From assembly GCA_003342895.1 (NCBI GenBank), contig PTFA01000020.1:5659644-5723643 (forward strand): a DNA stretch of 64,000 nt, given 5' to 3'. The notes below the pieces were generated by a model. That model saw only the letters and a program-made list of their open reading frames with translations. It did not search any database and was not told where the DNA came from. The position numbers and the translations under genes were made by a program. Positions 1-14,922 of the stretch are shown piece by piece. Each line of letters opens with the position of its first letter. Within the stretch, counting starts at the first letter, position 1. The DNA comes from Casuarius casuarius. Its lineage: Eukaryota > Chordata > Aves > Casuariiformes > Casuariidae.

Positions 1-1292
1 CAACCAAAGGCTGACATAAATTGGTCGCTCACACATAAGGACTGCTTAATGATGCAACAAAATCTTTTAAAAACAGATGCAAGACCAGCAGAGAAGTGCA
101 TTCGTGATTTTGGATTGGGGTGCAGCTAGATGAACAAGATTATTCATCTTGTCTGACACCAGCCTTCTGCTTCACTCATGTACCAATTTCTGCTGAGCTC
201 TTTCTAAGCTAAAACAGCTACAATGTGTGCATTTGCACTGTACATCATATGGTTTGTCTTCACTTACTGTCATATTTTCTACAGACCACTCAGACTGAGT
301 ATGCATTTTAGGTAAGACAGCCATTAATGCAGATGGAGAATGAACTTCAACGGTATCTAGTATGGAAGAAAGTGAACTCTGTGATAAATGCGTCTAGCAC
401 TCTAGACACTTTAGATTCCTTTGGGACAACTGCAACATCTTTGAGTGATCAGTGCATCATCAAGCTGTGGATCATAGGTTAATTGGAAAGTTTGCTAATG
501 CAGTAGTTGAACTGGGGCTACGAAGAACAACACTGCTTCTTTGCACCGTCTTACTACAGATGCTCAAACCCTTATTTTCACAAAGTTAGAAAACTGACTG
601 GTATCCAACAGCTGAAATAAAATACTGTATTTGTTGGTTTATTCGGAGTTCTACATGGAATTAGTTTCACAAATTGATTGCATATTTTAGGTGTCTTTTA
701 TCCTTTAAAGTCGCTGGACTAAAACCTGCCTTCCTTATTCAAATCGATTAAACAGGTCAAATGTCCATCAGCTTAAGTGGGAATTAAACAGGAGTTTCTC
801 CTGAGCAAAGAACGAAGAGAGTATAGGATTGAGCTCAATGGTAATTCAAATCACAGGCAAAAACTAAGATGTTTTCCTTAGGGGATTTTCCTTATATATT
901 AAGCAGGCAAATTGTTTAACAGGTTCTGACGTGTATGTTAGTGCCAGATACCTGCACAGCTGGCATACTTGGCAAATAATCAGATGCTTTTCTTTTACTG
1001 GGCTCAGTTTGTAAGGAAAGAAAAAAGCATACTGTAAAGCTTGGGCTTTTGAAATGCAAAGGACCAGTGAATTATGATGACCACCTTGCAGGGGTCTTTC
1101 TACACCTTTGCTGTGGCAAGTGGCTCTTCCCTTGTTCAATTGCTGTAACAGAGCACAAGTTCCTCTAAGCAGCACAGCACAGAAGTGCTGAACGCTGTTT
1201 TCTAGGAAGTCTGGTTTGCCCGTTATGACAATAGTCATCAGCTGCTAAGTTTAAATGCAATCAAATTTGACCAGTCTTCAAGAAAAAGAGAA

Positions 1293-1314
1293 TGTGTGTG
1301 TGTGTGTGTGTGTG
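1293..1314. repeat. (TG)11 microsatellite
   Basis: Eleven perfect TG units in the intergenic region. Confidence 0.95.
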
Positions 1315-2856
1315 ATTCAGGATGCAAGCCTTTATTTAGGTTGACCTCTACCACAGAAGTGATTACCTGAGCATGAAACAGCTAATTTTCTGGGCTCCAC
1401 AAGGTACAATGATTACAGAGACTGGAAAATGCACAGTATATTGAGAGAAATTGAATTACAAGACCACACAGTTGTACTCTAGTTTTCATTTTAATGTAAA
1501 AAAAAATGGTTGAAGGTAAAGGGTACATTTTAATATTGACTAGGCACTTACTGTAGGCTCCTACGCCATTATTTAAAGCTGTGAATTCTTCTGTGTCTTG
1601 TGTGAAGGATGAAAACCCTGAAATGTCTATAGGTATCAAAAATCTTCTTTTGTAGTAAAGAAGGAGTTATCCTGAAAAGACTAACATGTCAAGTGTGACT
1701 GATAACATGTCACATATGCATGGTATGTTTGCAAATAAGTGAAAATAAAAAAATCATCTGTTGGCTGTTTGTAAGAGGCTACACTCTACTCTTGGTCTTA
1801 CACAGTAAGCCAGGATTCCAGATAGAAAGAAATTTTGACTTCTGTGACAAATTCATAGGAGAAGACTTCCACCGTGGGATACAAGTAAGAAGAAGAAAAA
1901 TGATATGTTGGCTGATGTAACGGCATATCACTTTCACAGTAATGCTTCTTTCTGGCAGACATTGTGCTACAACCTAAATGCATTTGCATCAAGGGTAGAT
2001 GATCACAGGCTGCTGGCCACAAAACTTGCTATGCAAAGGCAAGGGACTAAGTATTGAGGTTCCTTCCCCACAGCTGGGTACAGCCCACTAAAAAAGATAT
2101 ATCTGGACACAGCAGCCAGCCTACATACCACCCACCCTCATTTTTTTTCCAGAGGTTTGCCACAGAAAATGGCTGATCAGGAGAAAACTTGAAGTATGAA
2201 GTCAGAACAACGCTTTGTTTCTAATAGTCTTTGCAAAGCCAGCAGTCTCTCGGAGGTGTGTGATCACGCAGAGGGGAGGGAGCCCATCAGTGGGCAATGA
2301 AGGTGCCGCGAGGAACGAGCCTGCCTAATGGAGAAGCAAAGTTTTACATGTGGGGAAAGCACTTCCACTTGTTCATGTCTCATAAATTTGTGCCTTTGTA
2401 AAAGAATCAGGTTTTAATTGTAATGGATCACAGCTGACAAAACATCTGGCCAATTACATCTCGGGTCCCTGCTGTATGTCACAGTAGGAACTTTATGCAT
2501 CTCTTTTTTATTGAAGTGTCTAAAATTATAATCCAGACTCTGGCCTGTTCCATTCCCTTTGGGCTGCTCCTACAAAGAACAGAAACTGAAAAATGTCCCT
2601 ATTTCTCCAGAGAAGATTCTCATGCAGGCAGCGGGTATAAAGCTAGTGTAGCTATCTACAGCACAATATCTGTACCACATGCAGGATAAAGTGGGATAGG
2701 GCTGTGTTGTATGCCAGGAAAACCTCAGAGGCATTAGATTTGACCAGAACCATTTCTGTTTTATACCTGAGACTAGTCCTGCATCCTGCGGGTAGAAAGA
2801 ATTATGGTCGGTCAAAATAATCAGTGCTACCTAGTTCTCTAGATAAATTTTCATAT

Positions 2857-2932
2857 TATTGTTGTTGGTAATCATATAAAATTATATAATTATTATACTA
2901 ATTATTATAATTATTTTTATCATATAAAATTC
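2857..2932. repeat. AT-rich low-complexity stretch
   Basis: Nearly pure A/T sequence built of ATTATT and TATAAT words, partly self-complementary, flanked on both sides by CATATAAAAT copies. Confidence 0.7.
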
Positions 2933-5900
2933 CTAAGAGTAATTATGTGTTTATGTAAATATCCCTGACTGGTCATTTTTGTGTTTAGGTCTCTTTAAAA
3001 AAGCAATACAGCTATTTAAACAGGGTTTATACTTATTATTTCAGCAACTACTATCTAAGCTAATAAGTTAATAATGATTTTGAATGGTAAAATACATAAT
3101 ACATATAGAAATGCAAACATAAATCATTTCAGCCAGAATATAACTCTATTATTATTTTTTATTACTCTACTGGTAAAAATAATGCTGAAAATTTCTTACA
3201 AGAATCCATACGAAAGCAATAAAATAAAGTTAAATGATCATAAAACCAACCACATTTTATAGAAAATAGGAGTATAAAATCACTTTGTGTGAGGTTTCTC
3301 TGGTGCAAAGCAATTTATCATTTAAGAAAAGACAACTTTCTGCTGCGTTTAAGCATCTAATGTGTTCAACTTCTTGCGACCCATACAGGAATGGGAATAG
3401 GTTTTATTATTTTCAATTTCAAAAAGCTTTACTCATCACTGGTCATGCTAACACAATCTTTCAGTGCCAGAGGTAAAGCAATTTGCCAATTCTGGTAAGT
3501 TTGCAGGAGTTATCCCTTCCCTTTTACATTCTTAAGTTTCAAGCATTTTGCATACACTTTCCTTCAGCTGTAAAACATCTTAATTTCCTAATACCTTAGG
3601 GCTATTTCATTAGCCAAGGCTTCAGGAGGTGCACATATTTAATGTATAAACACTGGAATTTAGGAGAGTAAAAACAAATTTAATGCTACACTGCTTTACG
3701 GAGATTCTCAATTAATTCATTTGAGATAATATTTCAAATGTTTCTCTTTTAAAATCAACTTTGAACTGACATACACTTCACAAAACACTGGTGTGCGACC
3801 AGTGCTCCTTTCATTCACTTCTTGTAGTTCCTAATTTGTAGCATTATTTGATTTACATTACAGGAATGATCTATGAAGATATCGGTTTGGGCAGTAAGTT
3901 CAAATTAGACCAGCTCTGTTATTGCAGTTTGTTTCTCCTATTTTATTTTAAAATATTAAACAATGCAAACATTCTTTTTAGCAACCCTACACTTTATCCT
4001 ATAACTCTCTTCCTGAAAACGTTTTCTACCTGAAGTGGAGTTCTCCTATAACCATCGGATAAGGTCCATGAAATACAGTGTTCCACACTCAGAAGACGCT
4101 ACTCTTCCTAGTCATTTCTATGCAACATAGCTGGGGGGGGGGAAGCTTTATTCTTGTAATTACATGGGTTGTTATACAAAAAATGCATGTAACTATTCAT
4201 TTTGACAAGCTAATAAGGTGTAGAACTAAATCCCTCTAGGAACCGAAAATTTTACAGAATACAGCAATACATTTGGTGGTCTACAGTTCTGTTCGTTACT
4301 AAGCTAATTGTACAGTATTTTCTAAAATTGGACAATAGTTTAGTAATAAACAGTACTGCAAACCCCCAAATCTTTTTCCTCTTCTAGAGTTGATCTGAGT
4401 GACAAAATAGAAGGAAAGTCTGTAACTTTTAACTTGAATTCAGTAGTCTGAAACTCTGCTGTAAAACAGCTAGTATAACCTCTTGTCTGGGGTGGAGACA
4501 GGAGAAGGGAGTAAGGGAGGAAATAAAGTGAAAGGAACCAGAAGTGCAAAATCTTTCACTTTTCATCAAAAAAGGAACTGTTGTTCACATAAAAGTGTAC
4601 TGCTTGGAGGATACGAATATCGGTCCCAAGAAAATTGTAAAAATATCAGGCTACAGTATACCTTCTTTGAAGTTCAGCATTTACCGAATGTGTTTTCTTC
4701 CTTCACTAATTTTCTGAGCTCTTGGCTCTCTTCCCAGGCAGTAGTTTCTCAGGCTAGTGTGTTGTGATCTAAATGCTAGGCTGGGTTATAAGCTAACTCA
4801 AAATGCAAAGTAAAAAGCAGTGCTTTAAAGTCAGTATTTCCTACCTATTAGTAGCACTGTTTCTCCTAAATAATTTGGGAATTTACTCACAGCAGTCACC
4901 TGTTTCCCTGTAAAATGACTCCTTTAGTGTTCTGACAAGAGACCTACGTATACTACTGAGATCCGTGACTCTTTCCCCAATTCCCTAGTAGGGTCTGTGG
5001 AAATTTTGCTTCATTAATGATTGCTGGTTCAAACCCTTCACAGTCAGTTTTTCTTTCCTCCCGAACCATCACTTCTGCTAACCCGAACACAATTTCTTCC
5101 AGACTCTCTCAGGAGAGGATAAGCAAATATCTGCTTGTCTTTTTTCACAGAAATAGTCACAATAATGTTTGTGACCTGGTTATGCTACCATAAATCTGGA
5201 CTTAGTCCATTGCCTTTGAAGGAGCTAATCTGCATTTACCCCTGTATTACTGAGTTGAAATCCAGCTCAGGGGGCTACTTGTGTGAAGGATTTGGTCTTT
5301 GTAATATCTTATAACATTATTTAACAGCTAACACATGAATAGGAATGAAAGCATAATACTGAGCTGAAATCTAAGCAATTGACAGTATTTTTACCATCAT
5401 CCTGTAGAGCAGCAAAAGGATCTCATTGCCGTAGTCGGGCCAGCTGTCAAAAAATAGGATGCACTTGATTTTAAACTTTGGTTTCATACACTAATCAAGC
5501 TGTATTAGCATAATGACTGCTAGCCTTTCTCCTTTTCTCCAGGTCTAGTATACTGATGGAGCAGTGAGTGATAATGCATTTGGATATCTGGTATAAACAA
5601 ACCAAAGATACCTCTTCAAAGGTTTTTTAGGGACACTGCTACCTCATTGCTACCTCTCTTGTGGTATCTCAGCAGAGACACTAGAGCTCCAAAAAACAGA
5701 CCATACAATTTGGTGAAAGATTCAAAGAGAAAAGATGATAGTTCTCTCCCCTTGTTTTTTTTTTTTTCTAATCCTTTCTTCTTTCTTTTTACTACAATCT
5801 CTCTTTTCTCTCTATCTCTGAGTTTGTTCTGGAAAAATGCCTTTCTATAGAGGTCTTGATTGAAGGCTCATATCTTGAACAAAACCTGAAGAAGTCCAGA

Positions 5901-8900
5901 GTCAAAACTCTTTCACCTCTCCTCTTGTCGGCATTAGATCTGACACCAAAAATATTATTCTCGCAGTATTTGAGAGTCTACTTGTTGTCCATTCCAGCAG
6001 TTTCTGGAGCAGCATTCTGGGTGCTCGTCTGCGTTGCAATGCAGAGCATGGCAATCCCTAAGCCTTGCAGATGGGGGGTTATCTTCAATTTCATACACGA
6101 AACTTCAGGCAGGTAAGAGAGCTCCTAACTGTTGCTGTGGTAAATTCACACAAGCATCAGATAAAAAGCACTGGGAACCAATGACAGTGCAAACTGGTAT
6201 CAACAAATAGATGTCTAAGAAAAGAAACCTGAGTCAGTAGTAAGTATGGGTCAAAAACGGATGTAGGACAGAACCCCTGGCTGCCCTGACAACTACATCT
6301 CTGACTGTAAACAACAAACGAGATGTGTGTGGCAGCCTTTCGTAAGAGAACAGCTAAAAGCCAAGAAGATACTGAAGAGGGCAGGGGATGATCTTCTCTT
6401 AGCTGTTAGAAGCAAATTCCTCTTTCTTTCAGTACCAGTCAACTTACTCCTTACTGTTTCTGCTCACAGAATACTGAAAACAAAACACACGGTTTAACTC
6501 CTTGATGAAGACTGCTAATGTGAGGATATATAACGGGGAAGATTAAATTGCCACAAAGCAAGAAGAGAAAGCTTTTCTATTTTTTTTTAATCCACATATT
6601 ACTATAATATAGGTAAAAAGAAGGAAAAGATTTAGCTGGCATAACAGGCTGAGCACTGGATGCTTACGGACAGCTCCAGGCAAGCCTTGCAGGGGCGCAA
6701 GAGGGACTTCACGGAGAGCAGCTGAGTGTGATCCCTGCCCAGTGATCAGAGAAAAAAGCATGAGGGAAAGGCTCTGAGAAGCTGGTAGCCATGGAAAGGG
6801 GTTCAGGTGTCACGAGTGGTGTTTGGGGGGAATGAGTCTGCTTCCTTACAGAAAGCTCTAGTGGCAAACTGAAGCTCTAGCTAACAGACAAGGAGGATTT
6901 TGGATCAGTCTCATCCCGCGTGTGCAGGCCTACCCCACCACCCTTGCCCTTATTTCTAGCTGACCGCATGCAAGCTGGCTCTGTCCTGGAAGCCATGTGC
7001 CCATGTAAACACAGGCGGGCCCAGGCTAGCAGGCCCGGTTTTCAACAGGGAGTTCCTTGCGGTGGCACATACAGATCACCATCCTCCCACAATTGCTGCC
7101 TGAGCTCCCTCTTTGGTTTGCTGGTTTTCCTCAAGGAGTCAACTTCCCTCAATGGAAAGGTGATTTTTTTCTCATATTCACTGTGGTAAAGTGTCTCCTT
7201 ATAGCTGTATTGGCTTAGGTTTGATTATTCTTAGAGTCATGGAAACAAAATGTAAACATGGACGGGAAGTTAAATCTGCATTTAATTCCCGGTGTAAAAG
7301 TAAAACCAAGCAACACAAAAGAGGAAACAGTCAAAATGCCACTACCTCTACCACTTCCAGAAAACAGCATTTACCTTACCAGTGCTAAACTCGTGTAAGG
7401 CATATATTAAATGCTGTTAAATTTAAATGGTATCTTTTAGTACTCACTTTGCACTATCTAGAGAAAGAGCAGAGCAATGGTGACCTGCATCCTCCATGAT
7501 TTTTTCTCCACACTGACTACAGTGAATGAAACAAACTCTCACCTTCTCCTTTATTTACCTAAGATCCTCCGTAAGAGTTCAGTCAATATAACCCCACAAC
7601 ACTCTGTGTTTGTATTTATTTTTTCATGTTCTCTAAAACCCTACAACCTGCAGGATAGGAACCTGTTACTTGGCACACATCTCCTCCTACAATGTGTTCT
7701 GCAGAAAGCTATTTCAATAATTAATATAAATAAGAGAAGAAAAGATCCCTTCTGTTTCATAGCTGTTTGGCCCCAGACTCTGTAAGACACCTAAGCCTGT
7801 CACAGAAAGTGAAACCTAGTCAGAAACAGGCTAGCCCTCCCTGATCGCTGAGCAGTTCTTCTCTACAGTCACTTTCTTAAAAGCAATAATCTGTTCAAAT
7901 TAAAGTCTTGTTAGTTAACAGGAGAAAAAAAGCGCATTTATCTCCCATTGCCAAATAATGAACACTTGAGAACCAAACTGACATATACCAAGATGCTAAA
8001 TACACCGATAATCTTGTCAGCCTTTATTCTCCTTCCTTAAAATTAACTGCTAAGAATGAGATTATGTTCTTAGTACACGATCAGTTGCAGGAGGGGAAAT
8101 ATTGTTGCCTGGAAGCTATAAAAGAAAGGAATTTCATGCTTCACAGAGGTAACGCTACCCACTTAGGCGCAAACCAAGCAGAGGTGAGGTAGTTGGCATG
8201 TTGGAAGGACTGAGCTCTACTCCATCACTCTTTGCTTGAGGACGCTGGGTACAGATTGGAAGTAAGCAGACGCTGCTCATTTCTTGCCTCTGTGCAAGGG
8301 AGACAGTCCACTGGCCCACTTAGGAGCTCTTCCTAATAAAAACACCTCTCTACAATAGCAAAAGTATTTGGCCATGACAATCTGTACTTTAGTATAATAT
8401 GGAAATTACTGTAGTAGAGAAAATTTAAAATACAATGAAAAATCTTAGTAGAAATCGTAGTTAGCCTTTCTGGGAAAAAAAACTGGTGGTCAGAAACCAG
8501 TTCTTACTGTTTTTACATCACAAAAAGCCAGTATTAATTGCCTTTCCTGTAGGCAAATTAAGCAGAAAGGCCAAGGATTCAATGAACATGGGGACTGAAC
8601 TGCCCTTTCACTCCGCAGAGAAGGCGATTCAGCCTAAAGGCACTTTGACAGAACTGTCTGGGGGAAGTGAACATTGTCATTGCCTCTGCTGAACCTCTTC
8701 TGTGAATAAAGGACTTCAGTCTCCAAGCCTGATAGTCCAGCACCTTTAACTAAGTTTGGTGTATAACTGAATTCAATGTATATCAATCTGAAATAAAAAA
8801 TCCATACAAATATACATTATGCTGGGGCTACTGACTCATTCAGGCACTACTGGCCCAGATTTTCAGTGCCTGCATGTGTACATTCCTCCTGCTTGTACTC

Positions 8901-11900
8901 TTTCTTCTCAGGCCAGATATGTAACATGTATTTGTCAGGCATAATTCAGAGCAGTTTTCAGACTGTCCTAGCATCCAGCTGCAACCAAGAGCATCACTGG
9001 GAACAAGGACTCAGTATGCCATAATGATAGTTTGAGCTGTGCTGTCCTTAACCCAGCTGCACCCATATACTGATCGCAGAGAGAGAAGCAGCACTGAAGC
9101 TACATTACCTGTGCTAAGCCATGGAGAAGTCATCTCCTACATAGACAAAAAGCACTTAGAACCATTTGTGCCTATGATCTGGGATCTAGGCATGCCAATC
9201 TGATGATGATTTTACAGTTTAGTTTCAATAAAGCAAACCTAAACCTAAACCCACTCACTGCCCTCTGTGTATTAATTTAAAAGTGAAACAATGTCAGCTT
9301 CCCAGTATCCACAAGATCACCTGGATCCAGAAAGCTGTGAAGTGATGGAACCAAGCACAAGAAAGCTTGGCAATATTTATGTGTGTTAGGTTGTCTCAAC
9401 CTCTCTTCCACTAAAGCAATGCAAGTATCCTGGTTGTTTCCTTCAAAGCAAACTTTCCACTGCACACTCCCAGAGCACACTCTGCTGGCTGCCACACGGC
9501 ACTGTATTGCCAGCTTTAGAGGAGGCAACAATACTGCATTCCTGATCTGCAAAACTGAAGGTTAAGCAGATGTAGCAGTGGAGGAAAGATGGTCCAGGAT
9601 TGCCTAGTAGCAATCTGAGGAAGCTTGGTTGCTTTAGTTTTGATTGGTAGAAATGATTCTTCCATAAGAAATCACTAACACTTGAAATATTTTAGCTTGC
9701 TGTTCAAGGAAAGAGAGAATATCCATGGCAAGGATGGAGAATACCCAGAAGAGGAAAACATTGCAGGCAAGTCCATCACAAAATGAGTGTTTGATACAAA
9801 TTCTGTGTATTTCTAAAAGTGCCTAAAAGCAAGACCAAAAGTTTGATTCTGGGGGCTCATCTCCAAGATAAAAGCAGTAAAGATAACAGTTGAATTTGGC
9901 CTTATCTGCTTATTCAGAAATACCACGCTACAATGATATCCTTTTCAAAGGTGTCCAGTTATAAATGGATAAACCACTACAAGGTGGATGATGTAAGCTT
10001 AAGCCAAGGGGATGAGAGTTGTATAATGACCAGTTTGCAAGCATGCCTTTTGCCATTTTCAAATGTCAGAGGCTTCCTCTGGAAGTGCCAAGCCTAATTC
10101 TTATGCATTCTTTATCCACACTGTTCATGGAAGGGTTTCACCTCTACCAGTGAAGCAGATCACATTTACTTCTGCATTTAAAAAAAATAAATAAAAGCCA
10201 GTAGCAGTTTAAGTTGTTTCTCCAGTGTTCTGCCAATGCTCCCACTCAGACCACTGCCCCCGGCTTTGACATTTTATTCTTAGCCTTTTCGCAGTGAGGA
10301 AGAGTAGCAGCTAGCAACAATTACATTGACGCCCTTTCTGATATAATTAGAACAGCAAAGAGACCCCCTTAGACCACTAATTTAATTTAGGCTGACAGCC
10401 AACAGCCAGTTTCTCTGCTAGTTTAATCAGATAAAAATGGCACTGCATTTCACGTCCTCATCCAGTTAGTTCTCCAAACAGATGATTTTTGATCCCACGT
10501 ATCTACCTATCCAGCAACTAGTGCAGCTTCAAAATTAGAGCTTCCCTTGTCTCCTACTTTTCTACCTATTTGTATACAAACTCCAAAACCTTGCATAACA
10601 TGAAAGAAAATCAGTGTCATTCTGAATCAGACAAAAGGGGGGCAAATGAAAAGCACATTTTACACACTCCTGTTAATGCTTAAAGGGTTCTTGTTACATT
10701 TACACTTACTAATTACAGTGACCTTAGTAATAACTTGCATTGAATTCTTCCAATTTCAATAGGAATGAGACACCTCAAAGGAAAAGAAGGCTTCAGGAAG
10801 TGATTCAGATTTTGGTATTACCACTTGCGTTTGTTCTAACTTGTTCTTTCAGCTATAGCTTTGCTTTTGCAATGTATCACATAAGTGGCTGTTAAGTATC
10901 ATTTCACTTTACCAAGGCTGGTGGAAAACACAAGGGGAGAGGGGTGGGTTAATACTGCTACATCTCCAAACAGTAACAGGAAAGATCATTTTACACCTGA
11001 TGTTTTCTGCAGTGTGTGCACTGCCCAGTTCTGAAGATATGATCCAGATGATTGTTCTTGCATTCAAATAAAACATTTCTGTATTTCCAGAAATAGCTTT
11101 TTTTTCCTTATTGTTTTAAATCCTTTCTAAACACCCTGATTCTTTGGTTATCTTAGGTGTCCGCCAGCCTCACGAGAATTGACGTGTTTCTCCCGAGTGA
11201 CCTTTATCTCATCCTAAGCAAAAATCTTCAGAGAGTAAATAGGTCTTCTTTACCATTTCCACATTTATTTTGCCACAGGCTACATCCGATCACAAAACAG
11301 ACACTACCTCCACTTCACAGGAATTCTTGGTATTTAGAAAAAAAGCAAATAAAACAGCACACCGAAATCAAGTCATAACAGATACCAATTACACGCTCTC
11401 CTCTCTCACAGTCAGTAATGAATCACTTCCTCAGCGCTGTGAGAAGGGGGCACTGAGGTGCCGAAGGTGCTTGATTTCAGAAGAAACCAACTAAGAGACA
11501 AGACTCCGTGCTGCACTTGCTGGAGAGGACCCAGAAATACAAAACAGACAGGAATTTCTATGGCTAATGGTTGCTTTTTTCCCTACAGAGGCTAGGACAT
11601 TTTAGAAGTTAAATATTAAACCTAGAATAAACTAGAGCAAATTCTCAACTTCCATTTTCGAATTCTCAGCTTCCAGTAAACCACCCCAGATGACCTGCAG
11701 GCTGTGGTACACCTCAGAGACCTTATGGAGCCACGCACACCAGCTTTACTTCTTCCCTAGTCCATCTCCTTCTGACTTTCTCAGCACGCAGGTGCTCATG
11801 GGGAAACTCTTCTGGGCCACTTAGCACAGTCTCATGGTCCACAAAGTGTATTCTCAGCTGGCTCCTCCAGCACTGATGTGTCAGATAGGGACCAAAGGGA

Positions 11901-14895
11901 GAGACACGTCTCAAAGTCTTGAAACAACAATCATTTATTATTCTACAGAGTTTTTATTCAGTGTAAACAGCCTAGCACAGGTACCCAGGTGGAGCTGTAG
12001 CTGGTCTGCCTGTTCCCTCTGCAGCATTAAGGGCTTGTAGTGCTCCTCATCGCCGTCTCAAATAGGCAGTGGCTGCAGTTCAGTGGAAGATTAACGGTGC
12101 CACGTGCACAGTTTGCATGCCAAGTCCGGAAGCAGCCTCTTCTTACATTAGCTGAAGTGATGATTCTTTTACCACCGATTTCAGTGAGACCAAGATCAGA
12201 CTCTGCATTTGCAACTTTTCAGATTCCTCACACTGAAATAGTCTGTAGAAAGGCAGTGTTGTCATTTTTTATTAATCACAGGTAACATAATTCTGGTCAC
12301 TGCCATAGGCCGTTTTGTGACTATATATAATCTCGCAACTTTCACACAATTTTTGCAACGCAAAATGAGAATGAAGAAGCAATTCCCCTCAAAATGCCTT
12401 ATGGCTTCGAGGAGGGGAACTTTAACTATGTGTCTAGAGGCTAATTGTTCAAGTCCCAGCTGTTCTGCCAACTGTGCTTAATATTTTTCTGCCCTTCACA
12501 ACGCAAGACATTACATTCAATCGCACAGTGACTATTATTCCCCAGTTTTGCAGCAAAAGGAAGCCAAGCATTGTCTGAGAGTAATCTGGACAGTATTGGA
12601 ACCAGGACTGACAGGCCTGTAAGGGCTCTTGCACAGACTGAGAAGTCAAATCAGATGCTTCTAGAATAATTTCCCTCCCATATATTGAATTAATACATGA
12701 ATTTATAACTTGCATTAATATTTCTTTCATTGCTGTACATTTGTTATTTTGACTAACAGCATCCTAGCTCTTTGAGGACAAGCTGCGGCAGCCTCCATGT
12801 TTCGCCGGGGCTGTGCAGGGCCCATAGGGCAGCGCTTCTCAGGCTGCAGTATGCAATCAGGCAGCGTACGTCAAGGTAGCCCACCTCAAGGCAGCATGCA
12901 AAGCAGGGCACAGGCTGCTGCTGCTGACAGTGGTGGGACCCAACAAAACCAAAGGAATAACATTGAGCACCCTTTGTCTTCAGAAGCTTTGCTCGTATTC
13001 CCAGAAACAAGGTGACTGGATCCGTGTAAAACCCCAAAAAGCTTAGTACTTAATATAATAAGCCTCTTGCCAGAACACAAAGTGTGGCAAATGAATGGTA
13101 CAGTCTGTCACCTCTGGATACCAAATGAAATCCTGACCAGATCGAGCAGGGATTAAATTCTGTTCCCAGCTAATTGACGCTTGGTAGTCGCTACACTAGA
13201 TTAATTAGTCCCAGCTCCAGCGTCTGCTTCACGTGCTTGCCTCCACAGCTTTGAGCTAGCTTTTTAGGTCAAGCACTGACCCTCGCTGTGTGCTTGTACA
13301 GTGCCAAGCCCAAGAGAGTGCAGAGCTTCACAAAATACTCCTAGTGGTCAACTTGCCCTGGGGGGCACAACTGATTCGGTCTGATTTCGGACACATTGGC
13401 AAAATTATAATATATCCTCGCAGGGCCAGGCTGGTGGGAGTGCAGAGTCAGTCAAAAAAGATGGGGAATTATTACCATTTAATGTTATGGGCTTCGGTCC
13501 AGTTTTGTGATAGTTTGCTGAGGCTGGTGTTATAAAATAGTGAGCTGGCATGATCAAGTATGTCCTTTGTCCCAAAACATGACAAAACCAAATGTAACCA
13601 CAACTGATGGAAACTATAGAAAAGGAAATAAATCTTAAGGGGTATCTCAGAGGATTTCAGTAGTTATCATGCCTACTCATTTTTATATTTCTGCTCTCTA
13701 AAATAAAAATACTTAGTGGCGACTGGAAAACAATGTGGTTTACTCCCAAGTTGGGAGAAAAAGCCAAATTATTGTGATTTTTTCATTTAATCAAAATTTT
13801 AGCAACCCATATTCACATTCAAAATATATCAACCAGAATAAATGTTTTGGTTTCGTTAATTCATGCAAAGACATTTTAAATAACAGCAAAACCCAACACA
13901 CTTCACTTTGCTGCTGTCCAACAAGACATTTAGATGTTTTCCAGAATATTTCTCCTTACTTTAAAATAAAGTTTCATCAAAGTAAAAGATTTAATGGGGA
14001 GTGGAAAAGAATTACCAGCCAGGAATTTGTTTGTTTATGAAAACCATTTCAATAAAATGTTTTTGATGAGCTCTAAGTATATGTGCTTCTTTAAAATTCT
14101 CTGGAGAAAAAAGACAGAAGTCAAAAGACCTGAATAATATTAGAACAAAATCGCAGTAAAAGGAGGACTACTGACAATTCTTTCTGATTCAGAACTAGGA
14201 GTGTACCAGTAGCGTTCTTCCCTTTGGGGGACTGTTTACCCTCAACCAAACAATGCTGTCTCAGTTTATGAGGAATTCAGGACAAGCTGCTATAACAAAC
14301 TGCCAATTGCAGTTCAGCTGGGATTTTATCCTACTCCAAAAAAAGCCATCATAAAATTTTCACCTTACAAAATACATCCCGTTACTGTACTTTAGGGTTT
14401 CATATTATTCCAGCTATTTCTTCCATTACCAGCCCTCAGTCCGCCAATTTCTGTATCAGCAACCTGCAAGCATATTCTCTCTCAGAACATCTTCAAACAC
14501 TACATTCAGTGCTGCCAGAGCAAAAATTACCTGGTCCTGGGCTCGACATAGAATCCGTAAAGTGTTTCTCCCTGCACACACCTGCACTGTGGCCATTACT
14601 CATACTCATTCCTGTCCTTCCTTTAATAAGATAGAGGGAATCAGCTGAAGTGACTGGGGACATTTGAAGCTGCCTTTCCATGTCCTCAGAAGATTGGTGC
14701 ATCCACTAGTTACCCTTAAGTTGTGTCTTCAAGAGAGATTCTTAGCATTCGAAGATGTTGTCTATGCATGAACATTTCCTAAGTGAATGCTGACAATTTT
14801 ATGTCACCGTATGACTCCAAAAGCTGAGACAGTAGGCATACATCTATACCACCTGTGCTGTAATCCTGCAATCAATCCTCACATAAAGGTGGTCA

Positions 14896-14922
14896 CAGCA
14901 GCAGCAGCAGCAGCAGCAGCAG
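14896..14922. repeat. (CAG)9 trinucleotide repeat
   Basis: Nine perfect CAG units. It is not within a supported reading frame. Confidence 0.95.
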